NCBI RefSeq assembly: GCF_001665625.1 | Contig: NZ_LZSY01000107.1 | Span: 1-64,000, forward strand | Direction: 5' to 3' | DNA length: 64,000 nucleotides | DNA from: Mycolicibacterium peregrinum | Lineage (GTDB): Bacteria > Actinomycetota > Actinomycetes > Mycobacteriales > Mycobacteriaceae | Shown here: piece after piece, positions 46,049 to 57,117 of the stretch | How the letters are laid out: each line of letters begins with the position of its first letter | How positions within the stretch are numbered: position 1 is the first letter of the stretch | Notes under the pieces: model-generated | The model's database searches: none | The model's input: only the letters and a program-made list of their open reading frames with translations | Told to the model about the DNA's origin: nothing | Position numbers and translations under genes: made by a program

Positions 46049-46753
46049 TCAAATCCCCAGCAGACCGATCGTGATGAACAAAGCACCTGCCGCAGTGAGG
46101 ATCATCGCTACGTCGCGCCGCGTGCACGAACGGATCCAGGTGTGCACGCGGGTCATCCACACCAGCGTACGTTGCGGCGCAATCAGGTAACTCAGGAGTG
46201 GGATCTCCACGAGTGCAAATGCCACCAGGTTGAAGGCGATCACCGCACCAACCTGTGTGCCGGGTGCGACACCGGAGGCGTGTATGACGGCCAGTGCCGC
46301 CAGGTAGTCGACCGACGGCAGCGCGATACCCAGCCCGCTGACGCCGGCCATCCACAGCGAATTGCCTTGCATGACCGCACGTATCCGGTCTCGCAGACCG
46401 ACACGCGGCGCCGCCACTGCCACCTGGCCGGAGCCGGATTCCTCAGGCGCCGGCTCCGCCTTTTGCGTCCGCCGCGAGCCCACGTTGGCGGCGACCAACA
46501 CGGCGGCGACCAAGGCGAGGATGCCGATCCCGATCTGCATCCTGGGCACGGTGAGCGTGCCTGCGGCCAGCGGTGCGGCGTCGAGGACCAGCAACGCCGT
46601 CCCGCCGACCACCAGGCCCATGAGGAACCCACCGCACAGGAACGCCAGCAACTGATGCACCGGCCGGGGACGGTTCAGCATCAACACGGTCAGCCCGATC
46701 CGTACGGGTTCGAGGCTGACCGCGATGGCCATCAGCAAAAGGGTTGCCCACAT
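46049..46753 (-). CDS. Sap/Gap-family lipid-addressing membrane protein
   Basis: 234 aa, six helices. Begins MWATLLLMAIAVSLEPVRIGLTVLMLNRPRP and continues LLAFLCGGFLMGLVVGG, typical of the mycobacterial Gap/Sap family (GPL- or sulfolipid-addressing proteins, LysE-like fold) that cooperate with MmpL proteins in moving lipids to the surface. A variable cytoplasmic loop (residues 95-125) separates the two halves. Lies between fadD (30 nt) and the PE-PPE gene (50 nt) in one operon. Confidence 0.85.
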   Translation of the reverse strand: MWATLLLMAIAVSLEPVRIGLTVLMLNRPRPVHQLLAFLCGGFLMGLVVGGTALLVLDAAPLAAGTLTVPRMQIGIGILALVAAVLVAANVGSRRTQKAEPAPEESGSGQVAVAAPRVGLRDRIRAVMQGNSLWMAGVSGLGIALPSVDYLAALAVIHASGVAPGTQVGAVIAFNLVAFALVEIPLLSYLIAPQRTLVWMTRVHTWIRSCTRRDVAMILTAAGALFITIGLLGI

Positions 46754-46783
46754 GGTGGTTTCAGCGCTTCGGTTCAGCCCCGA

Positions 46784-48508
46784 TCAGGCGTCCAACCTCG
46801 CAAATTCCTGCCGCCGGTACAGCTCTGCACTCGCCTGACGACGGACCTTGCCGCTGGTGGTGATCGGGAGCGAGCCGGGGGCCACGAGTGCCAGGTCGGC
46901 GGGGTTGAGTCCGTGCGCCGTCGAGATGGCGGAGATCACTTCGCGTTTCATCAACGTGAGACGCTCAGACAGGTCCTCCGGGCTTTCGTCGGAACGCTTC
47001 TTGACCTCGATGACGGCGACCAGCTTCTCTTCCTCTTCATGGTTCACCGCAATCGCAGCGACGCGCCCACGGGAGATCGCCGAGACCGTGGCCTCGATGT
47101 CGTCCGGGTAGTGGTTGCGCCCGCGGACGATCAGGAGATCCTTGACCCGTCCGATGATGAACAACTCGCCTTCGGAGATGAAGCCCAGATCGCCGGTCCG
47201 CAGCCATGTTCCGCCGGGGACGCCGTCGACGGTCGCGCCGAAGGTCTCCTGCGTCTCGGCGGGCCGGTTCCAGTATCCGGCCGCGATGTTCTCGCCCTGC
47301 GCCCAGATCTCACCGATCATCCCGGCGGGCATCTCGGTGTGGGACTCCGTATCGACGATCCGTACGGCGGGGCTCTGTGGTGTCCCGTAGCTGATCAGCG
47401 CGGTTCCGCTGGCACACCGCTCGGCGTGCCCGGCGGCCAGTTTCTCGGGCTCGAAGTGGGCCACCACCGGCGGCTTGCCCGGCTCGCGCGTCGCGACGTA
47501 CAGCGTGGCCTCGGCCAGGCCGTAGGACGGACGAATCACCTTGCCCTGCAGATTGAATGCGGCGAACCGCTTGGTGAAGCGTTCGACGGTCGCATGGTGA
47601 ACACGCTCGGCGCCGCTGATGATGCTCAGCACGTTGCCCAGGTCACAACCCGCCATATCGTCATCGGTGGTCTTGGCCGAAGCCAGGTCGAAGGCGAAGT
47701 TGGGTCCCGCGGTCAGGCCAGTGGTCACGCTGCCGAGCTGCTGCATCCAGCGTGCCGGACGGGCCAGGAACGCCAACGGACTCATCATCACCGTGCGCCA
47801 TCCACCCAGGATCGGCGCCACGATGCCCGCCATCATCCCCATGTCGTGGTACAGCGGCAGCCACGTCACGACGGTCGTGTCGGCCGGTGGCACGCGGTTG
47901 TAGTCCGGATAGAAGCTGGCCATCATCTGCTCGAAGTTGGCCGTCAGGTTGCGGTTCGAGACCATCACGCCCGCGGGAGTCCGCGTCGAGCCCGACGTGT
48001 ACTGAAGGTACGCGGTCTCGGGGGCGGCTTCGCGCCTCAGCCGTACCGCCTTGCGGGAATCCAGGTCGAGCGTGTCGACCTCGAGCACGACGGGTGCCGG
48101 GTTGCCGTCCTGGGCCACCGCATACGGGGTCACCGTCGCGGAAATCGCGGACGTGGTGAGGATGACGGTGGGCGCCGCGTCACGCAGGACCGCGGTGACC
48201 CGCTCGTCGTGGGCGCCGATCATCGGCGTCGACAGCGGGACGCAGACCACCCCGGCTTCCAGTGAAGCCAGGAACGCGACGATGTAGTCGAGGCTCTGCG
48301 GTGCCAGCACCACCGCGCGGTCCCCCGCTGCGGCGTGGGTCTGCAGTTCCCCCGCCAGATTCCGGATGCGTCGGTAGAGCTGACCCCAGGTCAGGGTCTC
48401 CTCAACGCCATCCCAGTCGCGTTCGTAATCGACGAAGGTGTAGGCGATGTCATTGGGCTGCATGCTCGCCCGCTCACGCAACACGCCGTTGAGTGTTGAC
48501 TCAGCCAT
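46784..48508 (-). CDS. Fatty acyl-AMP ligase (FadD23/FadD21-like)
   Basis: 574 aa. Activates a fatty acid as acyl-adenylate and loads it on the Pks as starter. Motifs: P-loop YLQYTSGSTRTPAGVMVSNRN, adenylate-binding SYGLAEATLYVATREPG, WLRTGDLGFISEGELFIIGRVKD and the C-terminal lysine region PITTSGKVRRQASAELY. The spacing after the hinge is that of FAALs rather than CoA ligases. Located between papA and the sap-like gene, as in the SL-1, DAT and TPP clusters. Confidence 0.88.
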   Translation of the reverse strand: MAESTLNGVLRERASMQPNDIAYTFVDYERDWDGVEETLTWGQLYRRIRNLAGELQTHAAAGDRAVVLAPQSLDYIVAFLASLEAGVVCVPLSTPMIGAHDERVTAVLRDAAPTVILTTSAISATVTPYAVAQDGNPAPVVLEVDTLDLDSRKAVRLRREAAPETAYLQYTSGSTRTPAGVMVSNRNLTANFEQMMASFYPDYNRVPPADTTVVTWLPLYHDMGMMAGIVAPILGGWRTVMMSPLAFLARPARWMQQLGSVTTGLTAGPNFAFDLASAKTTDDDMAGCDLGNVLSIISGAERVHHATVERFTKRFAAFNLQGKVIRPSYGLAEATLYVATREPGKPPVVAHFEPEKLAAGHAERCASGTALISYGTPQSPAVRIVDTESHTEMPAGMIGEIWAQGENIAAGYWNRPAETQETFGATVDGVPGGTWLRTGDLGFISEGELFIIGRVKDLLIVRGRNHYPDDIEATVSAISRGRVAAIAVNHEEEEKLVAVIEVKKRSDESPEDLSERLTLMKREVISAISTAHGLNPADLALVAPGSLPITTSGKVRRQASAELYRRQEFARLDA

Positions 48509-48544
48509 CGAGTGTGCCTTCCTGTTCTGACTTCATTCCGCGGC

Positions 48545-49960
48545 TCACCTGCGCGACCCTGCGCTGAGGTTTTCCAGCACCCGTGCACACGTCGACTTCA
48601 GCACCTTGACGTACCTGCCGACCGATTCATGTGCCTCGGGATTGTTCGGATAGACCACCGAGACCGCCGTGCGGTCCTTCAATCGCACCAGGAACACCGT
48701 CATCTGGTACGAGTACACGCCGTCACTGAACATGCCGATCCGCATCGATTCCAGCTCGGTGGTGAGCAGCACCGACAACGGGGCCGCCCCGGCATCCAGG
48801 AAGTTGATCACCTGGAAATTCGGCCTCGGCCAATCCAATTCGGGTCGCAGCTCGAGCACCCGGTAGAACGGGACATCGACGAGCTGATGTCCGGCGTCGA
48901 AGGATTGCTGTGCCGCAACGGCCGACTCGGCAAAGGACCTACCCGCGATCGGGACGGTGATCGGGACCAGCCCGGTGAACCAGCCCATCGTCATCAGGTC
49001 GGCGGTGGTCTTGCGGGTATCGCTCGGTGTCAGCCCGTAGTAGGTATCCGCTCCGGTCAGTTCATGCTCGGCCATCCCGGTGCAGGCGAGCATGCCACCG
49101 ATGAAGCGGGCCCCTGCTGCGACGCATGCCGATTCGAAACTGGCCGTCTGCTCCTCGTCCATGAGGGTCTCGACCCACATCTCCGCTCCACACGGCTCGA
49201 GCGGATCGCCCAGGGGCAGTGGGAAGTCCGGCAGACTGCCCTTGTTGCTGGTCGCGAAGTCGGCCCACGCCTTGACTTCCGGCGAATCCGGCGTCAAAGC
49301 ACCGAGCAGTTCCTTCTGACGCATGCAGAAGGCGTCGTAACTGCCCGCCTCCGGAAGTGCCAGGGGCGCGCCACCACTGACGAGGGTGGTGTACATCGCG
49401 TGGAACTCCATGAGCGTGACACCTGCGAACGTCGCGTCCATGTGCAGGTGGTCGATGCTCACGTAGATCGTGAATCGATCCGGGTACTGGACGATGCCAT
49501 AGGTGAAGCAGTCCCAGTGCAGCGGATCCGGCGTCGACAGCGTCAGCTGACGCAGTTCCTCCGACGTGAGATCGCCGTGCCGGGTGGGCACGAACTTGAT
49601 GTCGGCCGGATTGGGCATCGTGTGCCGCACGATGTCGTGGACATCGTGGTACTCGAACCAGCTACGGAACGTGTCATGCCTGCGCACATGGGCATTGACC
49701 ACGTAGGTCATCGCCCTGATGTCGCATTGCCCTGGAATGTCACACGTCACGATCACCAGACGGGAGTAGTCCAGGCCTTTGGCTCGCTGATCGACGAACC
49801 CGCGCAGGTGCTGGGCCTGCATGTAGCTGACCGGCACGTCACTGACGGGCGCTTCAGCCGCCTTGGCGCACGAGGCCGGCGAGGCTCGCCAGGAAACGGC
49901 AGAACCGGGCGGTGCGTCCCACTCTTCGACCGAACCGATCGAAACGGACCCTAACTGCAA
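48545..49960 (-). CDS. PapA-type polyketide-associated acyltransferase
   Basis: 471 aa, TTG start with Shine-Dalgarno AGAGGAG. Transfers acyl chains to trehalose or an acyltrehalose. Opens with LGSVSIGSVEEWDAPPG, then VSYMQAQHLRGFVDQRAKGLDYSRLVIV, as in PapA1-PapA3. The catalytic HxxxD is in SIDHLHMDATFAG near residue 170 (first His of the usual HHxxxDG replaced by Asp). GWFTGLVPITVP and the C-terminal VSVVYPNNPEAHESV are further family markers. Starts 34 nt after the pks stop and precedes fadD by 36 nt. Confidence 0.88.
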   Translation of the reverse strand: MQLGSVSIGSVEEWDAPPGSAVSWRASPASCAKAAEAPVSDVPVSYMQAQHLRGFVDQRAKGLDYSRLVIVTCDIPGQCDIRAMTYVVNAHVRRHDTFRSWFEYHDVHDIVRHTMPNPADIKFVPTRHGDLTSEELRQLTLSTPDPLHWDCFTYGIVQYPDRFTIYVSIDHLHMDATFAGVTLMEFHAMYTTLVSGGAPLALPEAGSYDAFCMRQKELLGALTPDSPEVKAWADFATSNKGSLPDFPLPLGDPLEPCGAEMWVETLMDEEQTASFESACVAAGARFIGGMLACTGMAEHELTGADTYYGLTPSDTRKTTADLMTMGWFTGLVPITVPIAGRSFAESAVAAQQSFDAGHQLVDVPFYRVLELRPELDWPRPNFQVINFLDAGAAPLSVLLTTELESMRIGMFSDGVYSYQMTVFLVRLKDRTAVSVVYPNNPEAHESVGRYVKVLKSTCARVLENLSAGSRR

Positions 49961-49994
49961 CGTGACTCCTCTATAAACTCAACCGAATTCGGCA

Positions 49995-52900
49995 TCACGC
50001 CGTCGGTGTCAGCTCCGTGTCGGCATTGGCGACCAACTTCTCGCACAACTTGTCGGCGAGCCCGCGGACGGTGGTGATGTCCGCCGGGCTGATCCGCACC
50101 CCGGTTTCGGTCTCGATCCTGGTCCGCACCTCGAGGTTGCCCAGTGAGTCGATACCGTATTCGGCCAGCGGACGATCCGGGTCGATCGAACGACGCAGCA
50201 GCACGCTGATCTGGTCGGAGACCAGCCGGCGCAACCGCGAAGGCCATTCGTCCTGCGGACTGGCATACAACTCGGTGAGGAACCCGCTGGCATCGGAATC
50301 CCCGGAACTCGCGGGACGGAACGACTCGGCGAACGGGACCCGCTTGGCGAAGTCGGCGAGCCAGGACACCCCCACGATCGGCGTATAGCCGGCGTAGCCA
50401 CGGTTGTGCCGCAACATCGTCTCGAACGCGTGGGCACCTTCGTCGGGCGCGATCGCCGAATCGGAGGCTTCGGCAAAACCGGCACCCTTGCCGATCTCGG
50501 TCCACGCACCCCACGCGATGGCGCTCGACGGCAGTCCCGCGTTTCGCCGCCACTGGGTGAATCCGTCCAACCAGCTGTTGGCAGCGGCGTACGCACCCTG
50601 CCCCGGTGAGCCCACCAGGGCGGCTGCCGACGAGAAGCAGCAGAACCAGTCCAGCGACTCCGACCGCGTCGCATCGTGAAGGTTCCACGCGCCCACAGCT
50701 TTTGGTGTCCAATCTCGGGCCACCAGGTCATCGGTGATGTTGGTCAGCGTGGCGTCTTCGACGACCGCTGCCGCGTGCAGGACACCACGCAGTGCCAGCC
50801 CGGTGGCGGTCGCCGCCGACACCAGCGCCGCGGCAGTGGCGGGATCGGCGATGTCACCGGTGACCACCTCCACCTCGGTACCGAGGCCGCGGATCCGGTC
50901 GAGCTCGACGAGTGCTTCGGCGGACGGCTGGGACCTCGCGTTGAGCACGATCCGGCCGCAACCAGCCGAGGCCATCTTCTCGGCGAGGAACCGTCCGAGG
51001 CCGCCGAGGCCGCCGGTGATGACATAAGCCCCGTCGGCGCGGAACACCGGTGCGTGCTCGGGCGGCACCACCGCCGTATCCGAGCCCGACTCCGGGATCT
51101 TCACGACGAGCTTGCCGGTGTGCCCGGCCGCATCCATCAGTTCCAACGCCGCGGCCCATCCGGTCAGCGGATAGGTGCTGATCTCCGGCAGCGGTAGCGC
51201 GCCTTCGGCGAGCTTGCCGAACACCGTCTGCAGCAGTCGGCGGACGACGTCGGGTCGACGCTGGCTCAGCGACGACAGATCGACCGCGTGGAACGACAGG
51301 CCCTCTCGGATCATCGCCGGCGTAAGGGTGGCGTCACCGCGAAGGTCAGCGACTCCGGTCTCGACGAACCGGCCGCCGAAGGCGAGCAGTTCCAGTCCGG
51401 CGCGCTGCCCTGACCCGGTCAGCGAATTGAGCACGACGTCCACACCGTATCCGTTGGTATCGCGGCGGATCTCATCGGCGAAGCTCAGCGTGCGCGAGTC
51501 GTAGACATACTTGATGCCCATGTCGCGCAACAGTTGCCGACGCTCGGGACTGCCCGCGGTGGCGAACACCTCGGCTCCGCACTCGCGTGCGATGGCTATG
51601 GCTGCCAGGCCGAGGCCTCCGGTTGCCGAATGGATCAGCACCTTGTCCTGTGCCGATATCCTCGCCAGCTCCCGCAGCGCGTACCACGCGGTGGCATGCG
51701 CGGTGGGCACCGCGGCGGCACTGTCCACCGCCAGCTCATCTGGCAGCGCGACGGCCAGGTCGGACGCGCACGTGACGAACGTGCCCCAGCAACCGGTCGC
51801 CGCAACCCCGGCCACCCGATCGCCGACCTTGTGGTCGGTGACGTCGGGTCCGACGGCCGTGACGACGCCGGCGAAATCGCGGCCCAGCGCTGCGGACTGC
51901 TCGGCGAGACCGGGATACCGGCCCGACGCCGCCAGAACATCGACGAAATTCAGGCTCGACGCGCTGACCCTCACCTCGATGCAGCCGCTCTCGGGGGCCG
52001 ACCGCTCAAAGGTGGTCAGCTCCAGCGAACCGAAGTCACCTGGGGTCCGGATGCTCAGGCGCACCGCATCGGTGGACAGGTCCACGGTGGTGGACAGCCG
52101 CTCGTCGGCAGCCAACGGGCTGGCCCCCAACCGTGCGGTGTACCACTGACCGTCGCGCCAGGCGGTCTCGTCCTCGGGACTGCCGGCGAGCAGTTGGCGG
52201 GCAATGTCCTTGGGATCGGTGCGCTCGTCCACGTCGATCTGCGTCGCGTGCAGTTGCGGCTGCTCGTTTCCGATCACCCGGACCAGTCCGCGCAGTCCGA
52301 GCTGGTCGAGGTTGAGCGCATCGCCGGGCAGCACCGACTGCGCGCCACGTGTGACGAGGTGCAGGCGCGGAGCCTGATCGTCGACGTCGATCAGTTCGCG
52401 CACGATGTGAACCACGCGCTGGACCAGCCCCAGGCCCCGGGACGCCGACTCCCGGTCCCCCGTTGCCGCTGCGCCGGCCAGGACCAGGACGACGTCACTG
52501 TAGGTCTCGGCACCGAGGTGTTTGCGCAGCGATTCGGCGTTGGCGGTTTGGTTCGCCCCTTCGGGCCAGACCACTGTGGACACGTCACCGAGGTCGGGTT
52601 CCAGCGCGTCGGCCAACTCCGTGGTCAGCAGATCCGAACCGTCGGACGTGATCAACAACCACTTGCCCGTCCCGGATGTCCGGGCCTCCGGCAGTTCCTG
52701 CTCGTGCCACTCGACGGCGAGCAGGCGCTCGTTGAAGATGCGTTCCCGCTGACCGCTTTCGGTCATGCCGGTGCCCAGCCGCAGACCACGAACGGCGAGC
52801 AGGACCTCACCGTCCTCGTCGAGCAGATCGAGATCGGCTTCCACGCTGGTGGCGTCGGCGTTGGTGACCTGCAGCAGGCAGTAGTGCGCCGAACGGGTCG

Positions 52901-55900
52901 ACCCGGACGCACGCAGGCTCCGCACGCCCAGTGGGAGCAGCAGACCGCCCGGGTCCTCGCCTTCGGCGTACGCCGCCACCGACTGGAAGCACACGTCGAG
53001 CAAGGCCGGGTGGATCTGGTAGGCGCCCTGCTGGGACCGGATTGCGCTGGGCAGTGCGACCTCGGCCAGCACACTGGTGACGGGACCGTCGGCGGTGAAT
53101 GCCGCCGCCAGGCCGGAGAACGCCGGCCCGTACTGAATACCTTTGTCCCCGAACCATTTACGCAGCGCATCGCCCTCGACACGGCGAGGGTGGGCCGCTT
53201 TGAGTTCGGTCAGATCGAGTCGGGTCGGCGCCTCCGAGGGCTCCGCCTCGGCGATCACCGCCGCGGCACGCCGGATCTGTTCGCCATCCCCGGCCGTCTC
53301 GACCAGGAACTGCACTGCCCCCTCGGGGGTCACCTTCGCCTCGGCCGAGACCACGGTCTCGGCGTCGAGCAGCAGCATCTGCTCGAAGGTGATGTCGCGT
53401 ACCTCGCAGGCATCGCCCAGCAGCGAGCGACCGGCGACCAACGCCATCTCGCAGTACGCGGCGCCCGGAAGTGCGGCCACGTTGTGGACCTGATGGTCGG
53501 CCAGCCACGGCTGAGCGTCGACACCGACATCGGCCTGCCAGACATGACGCTCGGGGTCTTCGGGAAGTACGACGTGCGCACCCAACAGCGGATGGACGCT
53601 GAGCAGATGTCCGCCCCCGGGAACGTGCTCGCGAGCGTCCCGGCTGACGGTCAGCGGCAGACGAGTCCAGGTGGGCAGAGGTGCGTCGGCGAGGGTGCCC
53701 GCCGGGTACAGCGTCCCGAAATCGACTGCAGCGCCCGCGCTGTGCAGGTCGCCCACGTACTGCAGCAGACCGGTGGGCATCTCGGTCTCACGCCGCATGC
53801 TCGGCAGTGCCGCGATGTTGATGTCCAGGCTGCGGGCGACCTGCTGGGCCGGGTGAACCAGCAGCGGGTGCGGAGAAAGCTCACCGAACACGCGGTAGCC
53901 GTCCTCGAGGGCGGCCTGCACCGCAGCCGAGAACCGCACGGCGTGGCGCAGATTGTCGACCCAGTAGTCGGCGTCGGTGTAGGGCTCGTCGCGGGGGTCG
54001 TACGACGTCGACGAGTAGTACGGAACCGTCGGCGTGAGCGGGGTCAGGTCACTGAGCACCTCGGCGAGTTCGTCGAGGATCGGATCGACCTGCGGCGAAT
54101 GCGACGCGACGTCGACGGCGACCTCGCGCGCCATGATGTCCCGCTGTTCCCAATCGGCGACGAGTTCCCGAATGCGTTCGGTGGTTCCGCCGACGACGGT
54201 GGACTTCGGCGAGGCGATCACCGAGATCACCACGTCGGTGATGCCTCGCGCGGCGAGCTCGGACAGCACATGTTGCGCCGGCAGTTCGACCGAGGCCATG
54301 GCACCCGAGCCCGAGATCCGGGTCATCAGGGTCGACCGCCGGCAGATCACCCGCACGGCATCCTGTAGCGACAACGCCCCCGCGACCACGGCGGCTGCGG
54401 CTTCGCCCATCGAGTGGCCGATCACCGCTCCGGGTTGCACTCCCCTGGACTTCAGTGCGGCAGCGAGCGCGACCTGCATCGCGAATATCGTCGGCTGCAC
54501 CCGGTTGATGCCCTGGACGGGCTCCGAATCCGAAATTGCCTCGGTCACCGAGAAACCCGACTCCGCGGCGATGAGGGGTTCCAGTTCGGCGATGGCCGCC
54601 GCGAAGGCAGGCTCGGTGGCAAGAAGTTGCGCACCCATCCCCGCCCACTGCGAACCCTGGCCGGAGAACAACCACACCGGTCCGCGCTCGCCGGTTCCGA
54701 CGGCCGGCTCGTAGACCGCGTCGCCCTCGGCGACCTCCCGCAGCGCTGCCCCGAGTTCCTCTGCGGTCGCCGCCGTCACCGTCGTGCGGAACGGCCGGTG
54801 AGCGCGGCGCCTCGTCAGCGTGTACGCCAGATCCGGCAGCGGCTGGTCGCCGGCCTCGTGGATCAGCCAGTTGGCCAACCGGCCTGCGGTCCGCCGCAAC
54901 TCGTCGGCCGAGGTGGACGACACCGGGAACATCATCGGCTCGCCGTCACCGCCCGACGCACCGGCGGGCTCGGACCCGGCTGCGGGCGCCTGCTCGAGCA
55001 CCGCGTGCACATTGGTACCGGACAACCCGTAGGACGACACGGCCGCGCGACGCGGGTGTTCCCCGGCGACCGGCCACGGCATCAGTTCGGTCGGGACGAC
55101 CAGTGAGCTGTTGAGCCGGGCCATCGCCTCGGGCAACTCGGTGAAATGCAGGTTGGCCGGAACGGCGCCGTGCTCCAAGGCGAGTACGGCCTTGATCAGA
55201 CCGATCGCTCCGGACGCCGACTGGGCGTGCCCGATGTTGGTCTTCACCGACCCGAGTGCGCACGGGCCGTCCGTGCCGTACACCGCGGCCAAACTGGCGT
55301 ACTCGATGGGGTCGCCGACCGGCGTTCCGGTTCCGTGGGCCTCGATCATGCCGACGGTCACCGGATCGACCGCTCCGGCGGCCAGCGCCGCGCGGTAGAC
55401 CGCGCTCTGCGACTCCTCCGACGGGGTCGCGATGTTGATCGTGTGGCCGTCCTGGTTGGCCGCGGTGCCGCGGATCACGGCGAGCACCCGGTCGCCGTCA
55501 CGCTCGGCATCGGCAAGACGCTTCAACAGCACCATGGCGACGCCCTCGCCCGAGACGAACCCGTCGGCGCCGACGTCGAACGCATGGCAGCGGCCCGTGG
55601 GCGACAGCATTCCCTGCGCCGAGCCCGCCACCATCTTCTTCGGGTCGAGCAGGAGTGAGGCGCCGCCGGCCAGGGCCAGGTCGCTCTCCGATTCGTGCAG
55701 GCTCCGGCACGCCATGTGGATGGCCAGCAGGCCCGATGAGCAGGCCGAGTCGACCGTCAGCGCGGGTCCGTGTACGCCCAGTGCGTAGGCGACACGCCCC
55801 GACGCCAGGCTGAAGTTCGTTCCGGCGAAACCGTAGGCGCCGTCCAGCGCGTCCGCCTCGGCAGCGACCATCTGATAGTCGTTGTGCGTCATACCGAGGA

Positions 55901-56273
55901 AGACGCCGGTCAACGATCCGGCGATGTCGCCGGGAGCACGACCCGCGTGCTCGAGGGCCTCCCATGACGTCTCGAGCAGGAGTCGGTGCTGCGGGTCGAT
56001 GGACGGCGCCTCACGCTCCCCGTAACCGAAGAAGTCCGCGTCGAATCCTGAAACATCGTCGAGGAACGCACCCCACTTGGACACGGAACGACCAGGCACT
56101 CCTGGCTCCGGGTCGTAGTATTCGTCCGCGTCCCAGCGATCCAGGGGAACCTTGGTGACGAGGTCGTCTCGCCGCAGAAGTGCCTGCCAGAACGCGGCCG
56201 GTGAGTCGATCCCTCCGGGCAGACGGCAGCCCATGCCGATTACGGCAATCGGGGTGACTGGTGTCTCGGCCAA
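49995..56273 (-). CDS. Iterative type I polyketide synthase (KS-AT-DH-ER-KR-ACP), Pks2/Pks3-4/Mas-like
   Basis: 2092 aa, TTG start with AGAGGTGAG upstream. KS: Cys in VDSACSSGL (about residue 178), His in [12 protein letters not shown] and [22 protein letters not shown] and [11 protein letters not shown]; the VDVASHSPQ motif predicts methylmalonyl-Co[58 protein letters not shown]: phosphopantetheine Ser 2043 in [10 protein letters not shown]. All reductive domains are intact, so the product should be a saturated methyl-branched fatty acid. No thioesterase, as usual when PapA offloads. First gene of the pks-papA-fadD-sap-PE operon. A possible TATGTT -10 lies at 56324-56319. Confidence 0.93.
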   Translation of the reverse strand: MAETPVTPIAVIGMGCRLPGGIDSPAAFWQALLRRDDLVTKVPLDRWDADEYYDPEPGVPGRSVSKWGAFLDDVSGFDADFFGYGEREAPSIDPQHRLLLETSWEALEHAGRAPGDIAGSLTGVFLGMTHNDYQMVAAEADALDGAYGFAGTNFSLASGRVAYALGVHGPALTVDSACSSGLLAIHMACRSLHESESDLALAGGASLLLDPKKMVAGSAQGMLSPTGRCHAFDVGADGFVSGEGVAMVLLKRLADAERDGDRVLAVIRGTAANQDGHTINIATPSEESQSAVYRAALAAGAVDPVTVGMIEAHGTGTPVGDPIEYASLAAVYGTDGPCALGSVKTNIGHAQSASGAIGLIKAVLALEHGAVPANLHFTELPEAMARLNSSLVVPTELMPWPVAGEHPRRAAVSSYGLSGTNVHAVLEQAPAAGSEPAGASGGDGEPMMFPVSSTSADELRRTAGRLANWLIHEAGDQPLPDLAYTLTRRRAHRPFRTTVTAATAEELGAALREVAEGDAVYEPAVGTGERGPVWLFSGQGSQWAGMGAQLLATEPAFAAAIAELEPLIAAESGFSVTEAISDSEPVQGINRVQPTIFAMQVALAAALKSRGVQPGAVIGHSMGEAAAAVVAGALSLQDAVRVICRRSTLMTRISGSGAMASVELPAQHVLSELAARGITDVVISVIASPKSTVVGGTTERIRELVADWEQRDIMAREVAVDVASHSPQVDPILDELAEVLSDLTPLTPTVPYYSSTSYDPRDEPYTDADYWVDNLRHAVRFSAAVQAALEDGYRVFGELSPHPLLVHPAQQVARSLDINIAALPSMRRETEMPTGLLQYVGDLHSAGAAVDFGTLYPAGTLADAPLPTWTRLPLTVSRDAREHVPGGGHLLSVHPLLGAHVVLPEDPERHVWQADVGVDAQPWLADHQVHNVAALPGAAYCEMALVAGRSLLGDACEVRDITFEQMLLLDAETVVSAEAKVTPEGAVQFLVETAGDGEQIRRAAAVIAEAEPSEAPTRLDLTELKAAHPRRVEGDALRKWFGDKGIQYGPAFSGLAAAFTADGPVTSVLAEVALPSAIRSQQGAYQIHPALLDVCFQSVAAYAEGEDPGGLLLPLGVRSLRASGSTRSAHYCLLQVTNADATSVEADLDLLDEDGEVLLAVRGLRLGTGMTESGQRERIFNERLLAVEWHEQELPEARTSGTGKWLLITSDGSDLLTTELADALEPDLGDVSTVVWPEGANQTANAESLRKHLGAETYSDVVLVLAGAAATGDRESASRGLGLVQRVVHIVRELIDVDDQAPRLHLVTRGAQSVLPGDALNLDQLGLRGLVRVIGNEQPQLHATQIDVDERTDPKDIARQLLAGSPEDETAWRDGQWYTARLGASPLAADERLSTTVDLSTDAVRLSIRTPGDFGSLELTTFERSAPESGCIEVRVSASSLNFVDVLAASGRYPGLAEQSAALGRDFAGVVTAVGPDVTDHKVGDRVAGVAATGCWGTFVTCASDLAVALPDELAVDSAAAVPTAHATAWYALRELARISAQDKVLIHSATGGLGLAAIAIARECGAEVFATAGSPERRQLLRDMGIKYVYDSRTLSFADEIRRDTNGYGVDVVLNSLTGSGQRAGLELLAFGGRFVETGVADLRGDATLTPAMIREGLSFHAVDLSSLSQRRPDVVRRLLQTVFGKLAEGALPLPEISTYPLTGWAAALELMDAAGHTGKLVVKIPESGSDTAVVPPEHAPVFRADGAYVITGGLGGLGRFLAEKMASAGCGRIVLNARSQPSAEALVELDRIRGLGTEVEVVTGDIADPATAAALVSAATATGLALRGVLHAAAVVEDATLTNITDDLVARDWTPKAVGAWNLHDATRSESLDWFCCFSSAAALVGSPGQGAYAAANSWLDGFTQWRRNAGLPSSAIAWGAWTEIGKGAGFAEASDSAIAPDEGAHAFETMLRHNRGYAGYTPIVGVSWLADFAKRVPFAESFRPASSGDSDASGFLTELYASPQDEWPSRLRRLVSDQISVLLRRSIDPDRPLAEYGIDSLGNLEVRTRIETETGVRISPADITTVRGLADKLCEKLVANADTELTPTA

Positions 56274-57097
56274 GTTGGCTCACCTCTCTCGATGCGATCG
56301 ATCAGCAAAGCGTCGATCAACATACTTAGAACGCGGAAAAGAATGTGCGCTACGTCGCCCTCGACGCACGGTACCGAATCCCCGTATCCGGTACGAGTCG
56401 TTGCCAACGCGGGTCCGTAGCCTAGCGCGTGGACCAACTGGATGTTGGAAACACCCGATCGCAAAAACGTTCAGACGTTCGCTGCACGGACCAATTCTTG
56501 AGAAATGGCAGCACCGGCCAATTTCATCAGCGAGGCACCGGACCCGGATCGTCGGCACCTGCCATAGTTCACCAATACTGCTGTGCACCAACACTATTGA
56601 TCCCTCAATGTCCCCCCACCACGGCGCGGGGGTAATTATCCCGCTAACTAACCCCGAGCCGTTTTAAGACGCGGAGCGGCGCTTTCACAGGTTGTCCATA
56701 GTTTGAAAACGGTGTTTGATTCACCACTCACAGTTAATTCATAGGTCGACTGCGAATAGTTAGCTGGCAACCGCCACGCAAACTATGGGATCCGTAGTTG
56801 AACCGAATTCATGTTCCATGCGGCAGGCACGCGAAAATGGTACGAATGTGTACCCTCATCACGCATCAGCTAATGGTCATCATTGACTATGCAACGTCAT
56901 AACCAGCATGGATCACCGCAGACCGGGAAACTGTCGCAACACAGGAGACGTAGACGTACCAAATTCCGGTGCCAGGACAGGCCGACTGAGATCCAGCCCA
57001 CGCCGTACGCGAATGCGTGACAAAAACCACAATGTGTCTACCAAAGCAAATCTGCCGAGGTTAACGGTGGACATGCGCTGCAACCACGGGACGAGCC

Positions 57098-57111
57098 TCC
57101 CAAATATGGGA
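57098..57111. promoter_or_regulatory. 14-bp palindromic operator, copy 2 (TCCCA-N4-TGGGA)
   Basis: TCCCAAATATGGGA, one base different from the copy at 40327-40340. It is 825 bp upstream of the pks TTG and 6 bp from the CRP-type site. The two copies flank the lipid locus, so they probably share a regulator. Confidence 0.65.
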
Positions 57112-57117
57112 CATAGT

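Noticed and set aside
46034..48265. 743-codon plus-strand open frame opposite sap and fadD
   Set aside because: Antisense shadow of two well-recognised genes; rich in Arg/His/Gln/Gly with no fold signal.
51534..54368. 944-codon plus-strand open frame opposite pks
   Set aside because: It is a shadow of the pks coding strand: composition-driven (no stops in a GC-rich antisense frame), no domain, while the reverse strand holds intact PKS motifs throughout.
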